Shown: piece by piece, positions 40,094 to 51,793 of the stretch
Position numbering within the stretch: the stretch's first letter is position 1
Layout of the letters: the number at the start of each line of letters is the position of its first letter
Assembly: GCF_000612445.1 (NCBI RefSeq)
Contig: NZ_BALC01000002.1
Coordinates: 62,001 to 126,000, forward strand
Source of the DNA: Liquorilactobacillus sucicola DSM 21376 = JCM 15457
Lineage (GTDB): Bacteria > Bacillota > Bacilli > Lactobacillales > Lactobacillaceae
Direction of reading: 5' to 3'
DNA length: 64,000 bases
Translations under genes and position numbers: made by a program
The notes under the pieces: model-generated
Databases searched by the model: none
The model's input: only the letters and a program-made list of their open reading frames with translations
Told to the model about the DNA's origin: nothing

Positions 40094-40130
40094 GCGGGGG
40101 GAGGCAATACTCTCTTCGCCTTTTGTTTTT
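40094..40130 (+). terminator. G-U-rich hairpin between gap and pgk
   Basis: GCGGGGGGAG (40094-40103) / CTCTCTTCGC (40110-40119) gives a 10-bp stem with three G-U pairs, followed by CTTTTGTTTTT. It is probably a partial terminator or mRNA processing/stability element making gap message more abundant than the distal genes. Confidence 0.5.
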
Positions 40131-40157
40131 AAATTATAAATTGGAGGATTGCTTTTT

Positions 40158-41348
40158 ATGGCTAAATTAATTGTTTCTGATTTAGATGTTAAGGATAAAA
40201 AAGTTTTGATCCGTGTTGATTTCAATGTTCCTATCAAAAATGGTGTTATTGGAAATGATAACAGGATTGTTGCTGCTTTACCTACTATCAAGTATGTTGT
40301 TGAAAATGGCGGCAAAGCTATTCTCTTCTCACATCTTGGTCGTGTAAAGAAAGAAGAAGATAAGAAAGAACTTTCACTACGTCCTGTTGCTGAACGTCTC
40401 GCAGATTTAATCAAAAAACCTGTAACCTTTGTTCCTGCAACTCGCGGAGCTCAACTTGAAGAAGCCATTGACAAATTAAATGATGGTGATATCTTGCTTG
40501 TTGAAAATACACGTTTTGAGGATTTGGATGGCAAAAAGGAATCTGGAAATGATCCTGAACTTGGCAAATACTGGGCATCTCTTGGTGATGTTTATGTGAA
40601 TGATGCTTTTGGTACAGCTCATCGTTCACACGCATCAAACGTGGGTATTGCAAGTAATATGGATAAAGCAGCAGCTGGTTTCTTACTTGAAAAAGAAATT
40701 AAGTTCTTAGGTAATGCTGTTGACAATCCTAAACATCCATTTGTAGCAATTCTTGGTGGTGCAAAAGTTTCTGATAAGATCGGTGTTATTGATCATCTAT
40801 TAGGAAAAGCTGATAAGGTTATTATCGGTGGTGGTATGACTTACACATTTTATGCTGCTAAGGGCATTAAGATTGGCAATTCTTTAGTTGAAAAAGATAA
40901 AATTGAATTGGCTAAGACGATTATCGAAAAGGCTGGCGACAAACTTGTTTTACCAACAGATTCAGTTGTTGCTGAAAAATTTGATAATGATGTTCCTAAT
41001 AAGGTTGTTGATGGTGACATTCCTGATGGCTACATGGCTCTTGATATCGGACCAAAATCTGTAGCTTTATTCAAGGACGTTTTAAAAGATGCTAAAACAG
41101 TTGTATGGAACGGACCAATGGGTGTCTTTGAAATGAGCAACTATGCCAAAGGTACACTTGAAGTTGGTGAATTCTTGGGAACCTTGACAGATGCAACAAC
41201 TATCGTCGGTGGTGGAGATTCGACAGCAGCTGTTCAACAATTGGGTGTTGCTGATAAGCTTACTCATATTTCAACTGGTGGCGGTGCATCACTTGAATAT
41301 CTTGAAGGAAAGACATTGCCAGGAATTGCAGCAGTTTCTGATAAATAA
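40158..41348 (+). CDS. pgk: Phosphoglycerate kinase
   Basis: Makes ATP from 1,3-bisphosphoglycerate. ATG 40158 lies 9 bases after GGAGGA; 396 residues, the normal length. 'RVDFNVPI', 'LFSHLGRVK', '[20 protein letters not shown]'-type region, '[12 protein letters not shown]', and nucleotide motif '[15 protein letters not shown]'. Confidence 0.98.
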   Translation: MAKLIVSDLDVKDKKVLIRVDFNVPIKNGVIGNDNRIVAALPTIKYVVENGGKAILFSHLGRVKKEEDKKELSLRPVAERLADLIKKPVTFVPATRGAQLEEAIDKLNDGDILLVENTRFEDLDGKKESGNDPELGKYWASLGDVYVNDAFGTAHRSHASNVGIASNMDKAAAGFLLEKEIKFLGNAVDNPKHPFVAILGGAKVSDKIGVIDHLLGKADKVIIGGGMTYTFYAAKGIKIGNSLVEKDKIELAKTIIEKAGDKLVLPTDSVVAEKFDNDVPNKVVDGDIPDGYMALDIGPKSVALFKDVLKDAKTVVWNGPMGVFEMSNYAKGTLEVGEFLGTLTDATTIVGGGDSTAAVQQLGVADKLTHISTGGGASLEYLEGKTLPGIAAVSDK

Positions 41349-41430
41349 TCTTTATTGTTAGGACAAAAGGGATTATTAATAAACTGTGTGAGCATTATTT
41401 GCTAAATCGAGATTTGAAAGGATGATATAC

Positions 41431-42186
41431 GTGCGTACACCAATTATCGCAGGAAACTGGAAGATGAATATGAATCCAGAACAAACTGCTGAATTTGTAA
41501 AAGCTGTTAAAGATAAATTGCCAGCAAGTACAAAAGTTGAAGCTGTTATCGCAGCTCCTGCTGTTGACTTGCCTGCATTACTTGAAAATGCTAAGGGTTC
41601 TGAATTAAAAGTTGCTGCTGAAAACAGCTATTTTGAAGATGAAGGTGCCTTTACTGGTGAAACTTCACCTAAGGTCTTGAAAGAAATGGGCGTTGACTAT
41701 GTGATCATTGGTCACTCAGAACGTCGCGATTACTTCCACGAAACTGATGAAGACATCAACAAAAAAGCACATGCTATTTTCAAAAACGGCTTGTTGCCAA
41801 TCATCTGCTGTGGTGAATCACTCGAAACTCGTGAAGCTGGCAAAGCTGAAGAGTGGGTTGAAGGTCAAGTAACAGCTGCTCTTAAGGGCCTTTCCGCAGA
41901 ACAAGTTTCAAGTTTGGTTATTGCTTATGAACCAATCTGGGCTATCGGGACAGGCAAGACTGCTTCTTCTGATCAAGCAGAAGAAATCTGTGCTGTTGTA
42001 CGTAAAACTGTTGCCAAGTTGTATGACCAAACGGTTGCTGACAAAGTGCGTATTCAGTACGGTGGTTCTGTTAAACCAGCTAATGTCAAAGAATTAATGG
42101 CAAAAGAAAACATCGATGGTGGTTTAGTTGGTGGAGCTTCATTAGTTCCAGATTCATACTTGCAACTTGTTAATTACAAAGACTAA
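41431..42186 (+). CDS. tpiA: Triosephosphate isomerase
   Basis: Interconverts DHAP and GAP. GTG 41431 is preferred to ATG 41422 because AAAGGATG then has normal spacing and the product begins '[13 protein letters not shown]' (251 residues, the family size). Catalytic Lys in GNWKMN, His in 'VIIGHSERR', Glu in '[15 protein letters not shown]', and the phosphate loop 'YGGSVKPAN'. Confidence 0.98.
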   Translation: MRTPIIAGNWKMNMNPEQTAEFVKAVKDKLPASTKVEAVIAAPAVDLPALLENAKGSELKVAAENSYFEDEGAFTGETSPKVLKEMGVDYVIIGHSERRDYFHETDEDINKKAHAIFKNGLLPIICCGESLETREAGKAEEWVEGQVTAALKGLSAEQVSSLVIAYEPIWAIGTGKTASSDQAEEICAVVRKTVAKLYDQTVADKVRIQYGGSVKPANVKELMAKENIDGGLVGGASLVPDSYLQLVNYKD

Positions 42187-42250
42187 TAAAATTTTGTAGC
42201 ATAAGTGATTGAAACTGGCTGTCAAAACCTTTAAAATATGGTTGAGGTAA

Positions 42251-43612
<1,362 letters not shown>

Positions 43613-43691
43613 GCACGCTTCTTTGATGATTTGAGTTACGAAATATATTATTAAGGCTCTTCGTCGATTGTTATCGACGAATCCGAATATT

Positions 43692-43728
43692 AGAGTTCTA
43701 ATTCACTTTGTGATTAGAGCTCTTTTTG
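43692..43728 (+). terminator. Terminator after eno
   Basis: AGAGTTCTAAT (43692-43702) / ATTAGAGCTCT (43713-43723), one mismatch, then TTTTT. A second palindrome without a T tract, TTCGTCGAT-N4-ATCGACGAA, lies just upstream at 43659-43680. The terminator coincides with the tail of the IS remnant, so the mobile element may have supplied it. Confidence 0.75.
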
Positions 43729-43914
43729 TATAGAGTCTAAAACAGCAAGTACCAAATTCATAAATCTAAAGCAATTATAATTACGATGGTCAAAGATAGT
43801 ACATTTAATTACTTGGATTTTAGCATTGAAGCTCTCAATGGAGCTGTTTGAATACTGAGTGATAAAGGTATTATGGATTTCATCATGATGAGTTCGAAGT
43901 ATTTCAATAGTGTT
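43713..43914 (-). pseudogene. ISL3-family transposase, C-terminal fragment
   Basis: About 66 codons remain open to a stop at 43713-43715. The conserved DDE-domain end is recognisable but carries substitutions (for example NGP to NSS, GFN to SFN). No start, HTH or catalytic Asp residues remain. It cannot encode an active enzyme. Confidence 0.65.
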
Positions 43915-44374
43915 GCTTATTTATTTAGAAAAATCTGCAGTACTTCGGGAAGAAACCATCCTCAATTTTTTGTATATGGCATTTTCTATGCCTGGCAGCA
44001 ATTGGCGATATAATCATATATGAGTGTATTTTTCTTTCTCTAAAAGTTCTTCATGGCAGGAATAGTCGTTTTTTTGTAGCAACAGATTGCTCACAATAGA
44101 TTGCAATTACGTATGTAGTTCTGAACTTAGACGAAGATCTTTGATTTATGAAACATGTATATCAAGAGTAAAAAGGGAAGCTTGAGCAAGATTTATTGCC
44201 CCATTCTTGTAATTATTCTTGCTTTTTTTAACAACGAAACTCTTTCATATGTAGGTTATTCGAAACGGTTTTTTTGACGCAGTTGTGGTATCGGAAAATG
44301 AAACTGGAAAAACAATTGAATTTATGCTAAATTATAGAAGATGTAGGTTGCCAAAATGGCAAGGAGGTATAAGC

Positions 44375-44611
44375 TTGTATAATTTACTCTTAACTTTGTT
44401 AATGATTGATTCAGTGCTGATAATAATTGCTGTGATGATGCAGCCTGCCAAGACTGATAATGCATCAACCGCACTCTCTGGAGGAGCAGCTGATCTTTTT
44501 AGCAAACAAAAGCCGCGTGGCTTTGAAGCATTCATGCAAAAAGTGACTGTTGTATTAGGTGTCATCTTTTTTGCACTTTCGTTGGCTTTGGTTTACATTT
44601 CATCGCATTGA
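44375..44611 (+). CDS. secG: SecG, preprotein translocase subunit
   Basis: A 78-residue membrane protein of the SecYEG channel with two transmembrane segments ('LLTLLMIDSVLIIIAVMMQP' and 'VTVVLGVIFFALSLALVYI'). The intervening loop 'STALSGGAADLFSKQKPRGFE' is diagnostic. TTG 44375 is chosen because AAGGAGGT lies 6 bases upstream. secG-rnr-smpB is a conserved Firmicutes order. Confidence 0.95.
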   Translation: MYNLLLTLLMIDSVLIIIAVMMQPAKTDNASTALSGGAADLFSKQKPRGFEAFMQKVTVVLGVIFFALSLALVYISSH

Positions 44612-44619
44612 TCAAAAGT

Positions 44620-44656
44620 AAGACCTCCTGCGGATATAATTAGGGGGTCTTTTATT
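44620..44656 (+). terminator. Terminator after secG
   Basis: AGACCTCCT (44621-44629) / AGGGGGTCT (44642-44650) with one G-T pair, then TTTTATTT. Confidence 0.75.
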
Positions 44657-44731
44657 TGTTTTTGTGCAGTTATCAGCTGAAATGTGTTACGCTTAAGTCA
44701 TTAATCAATCAATCGATCGGATGAGGAATAG

Positions 44732-47073
44732 ATGGAAAAAAATAAAATTAAAGATAGCTTATTAGAGATTTTAAAAGAAACACCAGATCAAGCTTTTACA
44801 GTCCAAGAATTGGCCGAATCAATTAAGATGACAAATGCTGGGAAATTTAAGTTTGTGGTTCAAGCACTTGCACAACTAGAACATGACAAAGTAGTTACTT
44901 TAAATCAAAATGGAACCTTCACAATTGCTAAGGATGACAGTTTACCTGTTTTAGAGGGTGTCTTTCATGCCAATGATCATGGCTATGGATTTGTGACTGT
45001 AGATCCGGAAACTCCTGATTTCTTTATTAATCCCACCCAAACTTTGTCCGCTTTGAATGGAGACGAGGTTGAATTGGTGATGCTCCACCCTGCTGATAAA
45101 GTAACAGGCAGAGGCCCAGAGGGGAAAATAACTGGGATAGCACATCACTCATTAGAACAGGTTGTCGGAGAGTTTCAGGTTGATGAAGCTGAAAACTATC
45201 CACAAGGAATTATTGGAAAAATAAAATTAAAAGATCGTAAATTAGCGAATTACCGTTTTCTAGTAGAAGACAAGGGGCTTAAACCAGTACCGGGTGAAGT
45301 TGTTTTAGCAGATATTACGGCTTATCCTGATGCTCATCTGCCAGGTATCTTGAAAGGTGTAGTTAAGAAAGTTATTGGAAATGTTAACGATCCAGGAATG
45401 GATATCTTGCAGGTCGTTTATCAGCACGATATTCCAACCAAGTTTCCAGACGACGTGATGGAGGAAGTAGCGAATATTCCTGATCATGTTACAGAAGCAG
45501 AAAAGGTGGGACGAAAAGATTTAACTGCTCAAGATCTTGTTACGATAGATAGCATTGAATCTAAGGATCTTGACGATGCTGTAACTGCTTGGAAGCTTGA
45601 TAATGGAAATTATCATCTTGGTGTTCATATCGCTGATGTTTCGCATTATGTGGTTCCAGGGACTGCATTGAATGCCGAGGCATATGAACGTGGGACTTCT
45701 GTTTATTTAACGGATCGTGTCATTCCGATGCTGCCACATAAGTTATCAAATGGTATTTGCTCGTTAAATCCACGTGTTGAAAGATTGGCAATGAGTTGTG
45801 AGATGGAAATTGATCCAACAGGGCAGGTCGTTAAGCATCGTATTTTTCCAAGTGTGATCAAAACAACAGAGCGCATGACTTATGTTGCCATCAATAAGAT
45901 ATTGGAATCGCATGATGAAAAGACAATGAAACGTTATGCTAACTTGGTTCCTATGTTCCAGACCATGGGAGAATTGCATAAAATTCTACTAAAAATGCGT
46001 AAACGCCGTGGCGCAATTGAATTTGAAGATACGGAAGCGAAGATTATCGTTGATGAGAAAGGTCATCCGATTGATATCCAATTACGGGAGCGTGGAATAA
46101 GCGAGCGTATCGTTGAATCGTTTATGTTAGCCGCTAATGAAACAGTAGCCGCTCATTTTAATAATTTGGAAGTTCCATTTATCTATCGTATTCACGAGAA
46201 ACCCAAGGCCGAAAAGATGCTCTCTTTCTTTGAAGCTTTGTCAGGATTGGGAATTGAAGCTGCGGGTAAAAGTAGTGATGTCAAACCTAAAATGCTGCAG
46301 AATATCTTAAAGAAGGCTGCAGGAAAACCAGAAGAAGCAATGGTGTCTACTATGCTGCTACGTTCAATGCAACAAGCTAAGTATGCGGATCAGCCTTTAG
46401 GACACTTTGGACTGGGAGCTGATGACTATACACACTTTACTTCTCCGATTCGACGTTATCCAGACTTGCTGGTTCACCGTTTGATCCGTTTTTACGAAGA
46501 AAATGGAATCACTGCTGAGTCTAAAGAAAAGTACAAAGATGAGATCCCAGAAATTGCAACACACAGTTCACAGATGGAACGACGAGCTATTGACGCTGAA
46601 CGTGACACTGACGCAATGAAGAAAGCAGAGTACATGGCTGATCATGTAGGTGAAGAATTTGAAGCGGTAGTTAGTTCCGTTACTAAGTTCGGCATGTTTG
46701 TATCTTTGCAGAATACGGTCGAAGGCTTGATTCACATCAGTGAGATGAAAGACGACTATTACGAGTACCTTGAGAAGCAGATGCTTTGGTCGGTCGCCAT
46801 ACAAAACGGACGTATCGAATTGGACAGCCTATTCGGGTCAAAGTTATCAATGTTAATGTTGATCAAAAAGAGATTGATTTTACGCTTTTGAATCCAGAGA
46901 ACACACCTAAAACTGATTTGTTAAAGAACAATGGCGGTTTTAGCCGTGAGCGTAATGGAAAAAAACAGACACGTGGTAACAAGAGATATGGCAAGTCAAC
47001 AAATCATAACAATAGCTATAAAAAATTTCATGGAAATCGTCCCTTTAAGGATAAGCTTAAACGACATAAATAA
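44732..47073 (+). CDS. rnr: Ribonuclease R (one frameshift)
   Basis: 3'-5' exoribonuclease that degrades structured RNA and acts with SmpB/tmRNA. An N-terminal winged helix is followed by cold-shock domains, the RNB catalytic domain ('DSIESKDLDDAVTAWKLDNG' acidic cluster; 'FTSPIRRYPDLLVHRLIRFY'-type region) and an S1 domain ('GEEFEAVVSSVTKFGMFV'). The tail is basic. The frame breaks at 46783: CAGATGCTTTGG should be CAGATGGCTTTGG, giving 'EKQMALVGRHTKRTYRIGQ' inside the S1 domain. One missing G restores 780 residues. Confidence 0.95.
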
Positions 47074-47106
47074 TACGTGAGCAGTAAATGCAGGAGGTGT
47101 TTATAA

Positions 47107-47574
47107 TTGACCAAGGGAAAGCATAATGAGCGACCGTTAGCTCAAAATAGGAAAGCTAGCCATGATTATTCGATTATAGATACTATTGAAGCAGGTGTTG
47201 TTTTAACGGGAACTGAGATTAAGTCAATCCGTAATCGGCGAATTAACTTAAAAGATGGATTTGCTCAGGTTCGCAATGGAGAAGTTTGGTTGATGAATGT
47301 CCATATTTCCCCTTATGATCAAGGCAATCAATTTAATCATGATCCCTTGCGAAACCGAAAGTTGTTGTTGCATAAGAAGCAGATACAGCGTCTTATGAAC
47401 GAATCAAGCAATAAGGGAATTACGCTTGTTCCATTGAAGGTTTATTTAAAGGGTGGGTTTGCTAAGGTCTTACTCGGAATAGGTAAGGGCAAACGTGCTT
47501 ATGATAAACGTGAAACGATTAAACGAAAAGATCAGGAACGGCAAATACAGCGAACATTGAAGAATTATGGTTAA
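47107..47574 (+). CDS. smpB: SmpB, SsrA-binding protein
   Basis: A 155-residue tmRNA partner for ribosome rescue. '[20 protein letters not shown]', '[21 protein letters not shown]', '[21 protein letters not shown]' regions and the basic C-terminal tail are classical. TTG 47107 follows GCAGGAGGTG. The ssrA gene itself is not found next to it in this window. Confidence 0.97.
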   Translation: MTKGKHNERPLAQNRKASHDYSIIDTIEAGVVLTGTEIKSIRNRRINLKDGFAQVRNGEVWLMNVHISPYDQGNQFNHDPLRNRKLLLHKKQIQRLMNESSNKGITLVPLKVYLKGGFAKVLLGIGKGKRAYDKRETIKRKDQERQIQRTLKNYG

Positions 47575-47579
47575 CTTCT

Positions 47580-47720
47580 TTAACATTCATTTTGCTTGTC
47601 AACTTTGAATTACGAAATAGACCTGATTTGACGATTGAAAAATGTTAACTCATATATTTCAGCTTGAACCAAATGGGGCTAGGTCAAAATAACTTTTGAC
47701 CTAGCCCCATTTGGTTCAAT
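47580..47720. repeat. Dispersed palindromic repeat, copy R4 (smpB/GNAT junction)
   Basis: The arm is degenerate here (TTTGAATTACGAAATAG..., GTTAACTCATATATTTCAGC). The hairpin is the best in the family: a perfect 24-bp stem, GAACCAAATGGGGCTAGGTC plus AAAA (47666-47689) and its exact complement (47694-47717), loop TAAC. It lies between convergent smpB (+) and the GNAT gene (-). Confidence 0.8.
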
Positions 47721-47732
47721 TAATAAAGACTG

Positions 47733-48299
47733 CTAAATTTTCAGTTGCATATGATGATACTGATGCTGGCTGATAACAGTTGTTGCTACTTTTTGATAAC
47801 CAACACGCCGATAGAGTTTTTCGGCAAGAGGATTTGCAAAATCGACACTCAAGCCGATACATGTATTACCACTTTTCGATGCCACTTCTGGTAACGAATT
47901 TAGTAACTTTGTTCCAACACCTTTTCCTTGAAAGGCGGGTGAAACAGCTATTGAATCTAAGTACCATTCGTTAGGTAAAGTTTCATCATCCGAAAAAAGC
48001 TCTGTGCTTTCAGGAAGATCACTCAAGGAGACAGCTTTTTGCCAGACATTGTTGACCTTTTCTTCAAGTTCGTCAGAATAGCCAAAAGCAAATCCTGCAA
48101 CTTTGCCATCTATTTCAGCAACGAGCGTCTTTCCAATGTTAAAGCGCAAGTCATCAGATTCGAATGCATACTGGATAAGCTGATCCAATTTCTTCTCAGG
48201 TATTATCTTCAGTGCTGGAAGCTCCATTTCATGAAGAATAATTTTGAATAATGGAACAATTTGTGCTGCATCCTTTTTTTGAGCTGTTCGAATTAACAA
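47733..48299 (-). CDS. GNAT family N-acetyltransferase
   Basis: 188 residues from TTG 48299, chosen because AAAGGA precedes it and the product then begins 'MLIRTAQKKDAAQIVPLF', the usual GNAT start. Motif A (acetyl-CoA loop) is 'DSIAVSPAFQGKGVGTKLLNSLPEV'-type, with 'GLSVDFANPLAEKLYRRVGYQ' as motif B. The substrate is unknown. It is first of three minus-strand genes converging on smpB. Confidence 0.85.
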   Translation of the reverse strand: MLIRTAQKKDAAQIVPLFKIILHEMELPALKIIPEKKLDQLIQYAFESDDLRFNIGKTLVAEIDGKVAGFAFGYSDELEEKVNNVWQKAVSLSDLPESTELFSDDETLPNEWYLDSIAVSPAFQGKGVGTKLLNSLPEVASKSGNTCIGLSVDFANPLAEKLYRRVGYQKVATTVISQHQYHHMQLKI

Positions 48300-48329
48300 G
48301 ATAATATTTCCTTTCTTTCCAAACAAAGA

Positions 48330-48851
48330 TTAATCATATTTTACGCGCAGATTATACAGATGAGCGTGTTTTTTCGAAATGGAGCGAAGAAGGTGATCTA
48401 GAATAGCGACAATACACACACACAAAGCCTCATCTTCTTCGTTATCAATTGTAAGCTCAAGGTAATCCCCGTTTTCAAACGGGAGGGTCACCTCTTGCAG
48501 TGTCATGATAGTACGCCGACCATGAAATATACGATAGTGAGAAGTATATAAATCACCAACAATGAACCAGTTTAGTCCTCGGACGATCAGAATATCTTTT
48601 CTTCCGAAATGATAGCGCCTCAAAGACCCGACTCGTTTGTTATCTTTGAATAGATCAAAATGAGGTAAAAGCCCAAAGCCATGTTGCTTGATTTCAGCTA
48701 AAAGAGCTCCCGAGATTGCATAAACCGAAAGGACGTCCTGGTGACGCCCCCACTTACCAACAATCAAGTAAAGTTTCTTCCTGTTTTTATCGCTTATCGT
48801 TGAAGCACCTTGTTCTGCAAGTCGTCCCTTACGGACGTATAGCTTACGCAA
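48330..48851 (-). CDS. LURP-one-related family protein (YxjI-like)
   Basis: A 173-residue protein of the LOR/tubby-like beta-barrel superfamily. Recognised from 'MRKLYVRKG', a central 'YAISGALLAEIKQHGFGLLPHFDLF'-type region and 'GLNWFIVGDLYTSHYRIFHGRRTI'-type region. Its function in bacteria is unknown. TTG 48851 lies 8 bases after AAGGAGGGAT on the minus strand. No membrane segment is visible. Confidence 0.8.
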   Translation of the reverse strand: MRKLYVRKGRLAEQGASTISDKNRKKLYLIVGKWGRHQDVLSVYAISGALLAEIKQHGFGLLPHFDLFKDNKRVGSLRRYHFGRKDILIVRGLNWFIVGDLYTSHYRIFHGRRTIMTLQEVTLPFENGDYLELTIDNEEDEALCVCIVAILDHLLRSISKKHAHLYNLRVKYD

Positions 48852-48898
48852 TCTGATCCCTCCTTCAAACTAATGGCCTATCAATGAATATATAACGC

Positions 48899-49765
48899 TC
48901 AGTCTTCGTTTAAAAGTTCATCAATTGCTTTTCCTACACCATCTTCGGTATTAGATGCTGTTAGCCGTGCGGCAAGCTGTTTAACTTCTGTAATTGCGTT
49001 TCCCATGGCGTAGCTGATACCGGCAACTTTAAGCATCGAAATATCATTATTATTGTCCCCGATAGCCATAACATTATCCATTGGAACGTTAAGTTTATCG
49101 GCATAAGCTTGCAATGCGGAACCCTTTTGTGCATTAATATGATTTATTTCGATATTAGAACTTGAAGAAGAGGTGACTATCAAATTTTCATATTGCTGGA
49201 TTTCCTCTTTGATCGGATCCAAGACTTTGTGTCCCTCATTACTGAATGCAACGATTTTAAAAATACTGATATGATCATCATCAATCAGTTTTTGATAGTT
49301 ATCAATGTAGTTAATATTCATTAACTCCATTCGTGCGGCGGCCATAGTAACTGCAAGTTTATAAGGTGTTTCTGGGCTTACATTAGTTAGAAGCTCGGCA
49401 AAGTTCTCAATGCGTTTTGCTTTATTATCTGAGAATATTCCCCGCGAAGTAACTACTTCAAAGTAGAGTTTCTTCTTCTTCAAATAATGAATGATCTTGC
49501 TGGAAAGTTGATCGTGGATAGGGGAAGAGCTTAAAATTCGCCCATTCTCATCAAAAATTTGTGCTCCGTTCAAAGTTATCAGAGGGCAATTGATTCCCGC
49601 ATCCTCAATGAGTGGTTTAATCTCAGTGTACCCTCTTCCAGTAGAAACGATGAATTTCACACCCACTTTTTGGGCACGTTTGATAGCATCGGCATTCCCT
49701 TTGGAAATAACCATTTTGTCGTTTAATAATGTTCCATCCATATCCGAAGCGATAATTTGAATCAT
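48899..49765 (-). CDS. Cof-type HAD-IIB sugar phosphatase
   Basis: A 288-residue cytosolic phosphatase. HAD motif I 'IASDMDGTLLND' (nucleophile and acid Asp), motif II 'FIVSTGRGY', Lys of motif III, and motif IV 'VMAIGDNNNDISMLKVAG'. The large C2B cap indicates sugar-phosphate or flavin-type substrates; the exact one cannot be told. It is divergent from ung; the start has GAGG upstream on the minus strand. Confidence 0.92.
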   Translation of the reverse strand: MIQIIASDMDGTLLNDKMVISKGNADAIKRAQKVGVKFIVSTGRGYTEIKPLIEDAGINCPLITLNGAQIFDENGRILSSSPIHDQLSSKIIHYLKKKKLYFEVVTSRGIFSDNKAKRIENFAELLTNVSPETPYKLAVTMAAARMELMNINYIDNYQKLIDDDHISIFKIVAFSNEGHKVLDPIKEEIQQYENLIVTSSSSSNIEINHINAQKGSALQAYADKLNVPMDNVMAIGDNNNDISMLKVAGISYAMGNAITEVKQLAARLTASNTEDGVGKAIDELLNED

Positions 49766-49927
49766 AACGTTTACCTCACTTAATTACACATATTTACCTG
49801 TATTCTACCATGAAAAAGTTATTTTTTTAGTAAGTCGACTGACTAAGTAAGGAAGATTTTTCGTTAATTACAGATAATTGTAAAAAGAATAAGCAAAATA
49901 TGTTAAAATATGAGCGAGGTGTCGATA

Positions 49928-50618
49928 ATGAAAACGCTTATTAAAAATGATTGGCAAGATGTTTTAGGACCTGAATTTGAAAAAGCATACTATTTGAAGC
50001 TTCATGATTTTTTAAAGAGGGAATATGCAACCCAGATTATTCATCCTGATATGTATCATATATTCGAAGCTTTCGAATGGACTCCATTTTCAGAAGTTAA
50101 AGTATGTATTTTAGGACAAGATCCCTATCATGGACCGAATCAAGCTCACGGCTGCAGCTTTTCAGTATTGCCAGGTGTCAGAATACCGCCTTCGCTTGTA
50201 AATATTTACAAAGAATTACAAAGTGATTTAGGAATCAAACCTGTTAATCATGGTTACTTGGAAAAGTGGGCCAAGCAAGGGGTACTTTTACTAAACACAG
50301 TTTTGACAGTAAGAAATGGGCAGACATTTTCACATCGAGGCAAAGGATGGGAGCAGCTAACGGATGCTGCAATTAAGAAACTATCTGACGTCCGCGTCCT
50401 GTTGTTTTTATTCTTTGGGGTAGATCGGCACAGGACAAGATAAAGCTGATTGACACAACGAAAAACATAGTTTTGCAATCTGCCCATCCCAGTCCATTAT
50501 CAGCCAACCGCGGTTTTTCGGGTCGAAGCCTTTTTCTAAGACTAATGCGGCATTAGAGGCTATGGGTGAGGAACCGATTGATTGGCAGTTACCAGAAAAA
50601 ATTGATGTTAAATCATAG
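49928..50618 (+). CDS. ung: Uracil-DNA glycosylase, family 1 (two frameshifts)
   Basis: Removes uracil from DNA. ATG 49928 lies 6 bases after GAGGTG. Catalytic '[17 protein letters not shown]' and the central '[12 protein letters not shown]' are intact. The frame breaks at 50389 (GACGTCCG should be GACCGTCCG, giving '[11 protein letters not shown]') and at 50514-50518 (T5 should be T6, giving '[14 protein letters not shown]'). With both corrections the HPSPLS motif ('[13 protein letters not shown]') and a 230-residue length are restored. Both are single missing bases. Confidence 0.93.
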
Positions 50619-50640
50619 AAAAATGTTGGAGGCGAGAAGT

Positions 50641-51621
50641 ATGGATTTATTTGAAAGTTTAATTTTTAAGATTAAGGGACAAAATAAGAAAATTGTTTTT
50701 CCAGAGGGTGACGATGAACGAGTAGTTGGGGCTGCCATTAGATTGGCAAATGATGGTTTAGTAAAACCAATCGTCCTTGGGAAAGCAGCTGAAATTAAAG
50801 AAGCGGTAAAGAAAAGTGGACGGAAGATGCCGGAAACAGTGACTATCATTGATCCAGAGAAATATCCAATAGAAAAATTTCAGGAGATGGTCAAGTCTTT
50901 TCTTGCGAGACGGAAGGGCAAGAATACTGAAGAACAGGCTCAAAAAATGTTAAAAGATGTTAACTATTTTGGGACGATGCTTGTTTATATGGACATTGCC
51001 GATGGACTCGTTTCAGGCGCGGTACACCCGACTGGTGATACTGTAAGACCAGCTTTGCAGATAATAAAAACTAAACCGGGCATCAGTCGAACGAGCGGAG
51101 CTTTTGTAATGACGCGAAAGAATGAGCGTTATTTATTTGCTGATTGTGCGATTAATATTAATCCAAATGCACAGGAACTGGCAGAGATTGCAGTTGCAAG
51201 TACAAAAACAGCGCGTCTTTTTGATATTGATCCTAAAGTGGCGATGCTCAGCTTTTCTACAAAAGGCTCTGCTAAATCAGATGAGGTAAAAAAAGTTGCA
51301 GAGGCAACTAAAATCGCACAAGAATTGGCGCCAGATGAAGAAATTGATGGAGAGTTGCAGTTTGATGCCGCATTCGTTCCCTCAGTTGGGCAGCATAAGG
51401 CTCCAGGATCAAAGGTCGCTGGGCATAGTAACGTCTTTGTTTTCCCAGAGTTGGAGGCAGGAAATATAGGATATAAGATTGCACAGCGGTTGGGGAATTT
51501 TGAGGCTATTGGTCCGATTCTCCAGGGTTTGAACAAGCCGGTTTCTGATTTGTCACGCGGTGCCAATGAGGAAGATGTGTACAAAGTTGCAATTATTACA
51601 GCTTTACAGGCGCTTGATTAA
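50641..51621 (+). CDS. pta: Phosphate acetyltransferase
   Basis: Converts acetyl-CoA and phosphate to acetyl phosphate for ATP generation. ATG 50641 follows TTGGAGGCGAG; 326 residues. 'KIVFPEGDDERVVGAAIRLA'-type N-terminus, 'DGLVSGAVHPTGDTVRPALQ', 'FADCAININPNAQELAEIA' and C-terminal 'GPILQGLNKPVSDLSRGA'. The order ung-pta-tsaE is conserved in lactobacilli. Confidence 0.97.
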   Translation: MDLFESLIFKIKGQNKKIVFPEGDDERVVGAAIRLANDGLVKPIVLGKAAEIKEAVKKSGRKMPETVTIIDPEKYPIEKFQEMVKSFLARRKGKNTEEQAQKMLKDVNYFGTMLVYMDIADGLVSGAVHPTGDTVRPALQIIKTKPGISRTSGAFVMTRKNERYLFADCAININPNAQELAEIAVASTKTARLFDIDPKVAMLSFSTKGSAKSDEVKKVAEATKIAQELAPDEEIDGELQFDAAFVPSVGQHKAPGSKVAGHSNVFVFPELEAGNIGYKIAQRLGNFEAIGPILQGLNKPVSDLSRGANEEDVYKVAIITALQALD

Positions 51622-51721
51622 GACAGAGAGATAGTTTCTAGTGAAGATGGGAAAAACGCTGCATGGTTGTCGGATAGTTAAAATGTCTTTGGGACGACCT
51701 TTAATGCGAACTCATCTTTTT

Positions 51722-51761
51722 TTGCGCACTTTTTAAACAAAATGCTGTATAATAGTGCGCA
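51722..51761 (+). promoter_or_regulatory. tsaE promoter flanked by an inverted repeat
   Basis: TATAAT (51748-51753) lies 40 bp before tsaE. TTGCGC (51722-51727) gives a long 20-bp spacer. The perfect inverted repeat TGCGCACT (51723-51730) / AGTGCGCA (51754-51761) brackets the core promoter. Confidence 0.5.
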
Positions 51762-51793
51762 GAGATTTTGGCGCTGATAAAAGGGGTGATTGA

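Larger units (their letters stand above)
43650..44270 (-). mobile_element. ISL3-family insertion sequence remnant
   Basis: The 760-bp gap between eno and secG holds a decayed IS. The only recognisable coding piece is on the minus strand (43713-43914), ending a transposase with 'TQYSNSSIESFNAKIQVIK' and 'FDHRNYNCFRFMNLVL'. This matches the ISL3 C-terminal pattern YSNGPIEGFNRKIK...FRNF. GGCTCTTCGTCGATTGTTAT at 43654 resembles an ISL3 end. The rest (43920-44270) is frameshifted and non-coding, and the total (about 620 bp) is half a normal element. Confidence 0.65.

Noticed and set aside
47575-47732. ssrA (tmRNA) gene after smpB
   Set aside because: The interval is only about 158 bp and is filled by repeat R4; no tRNA-like ends are present.
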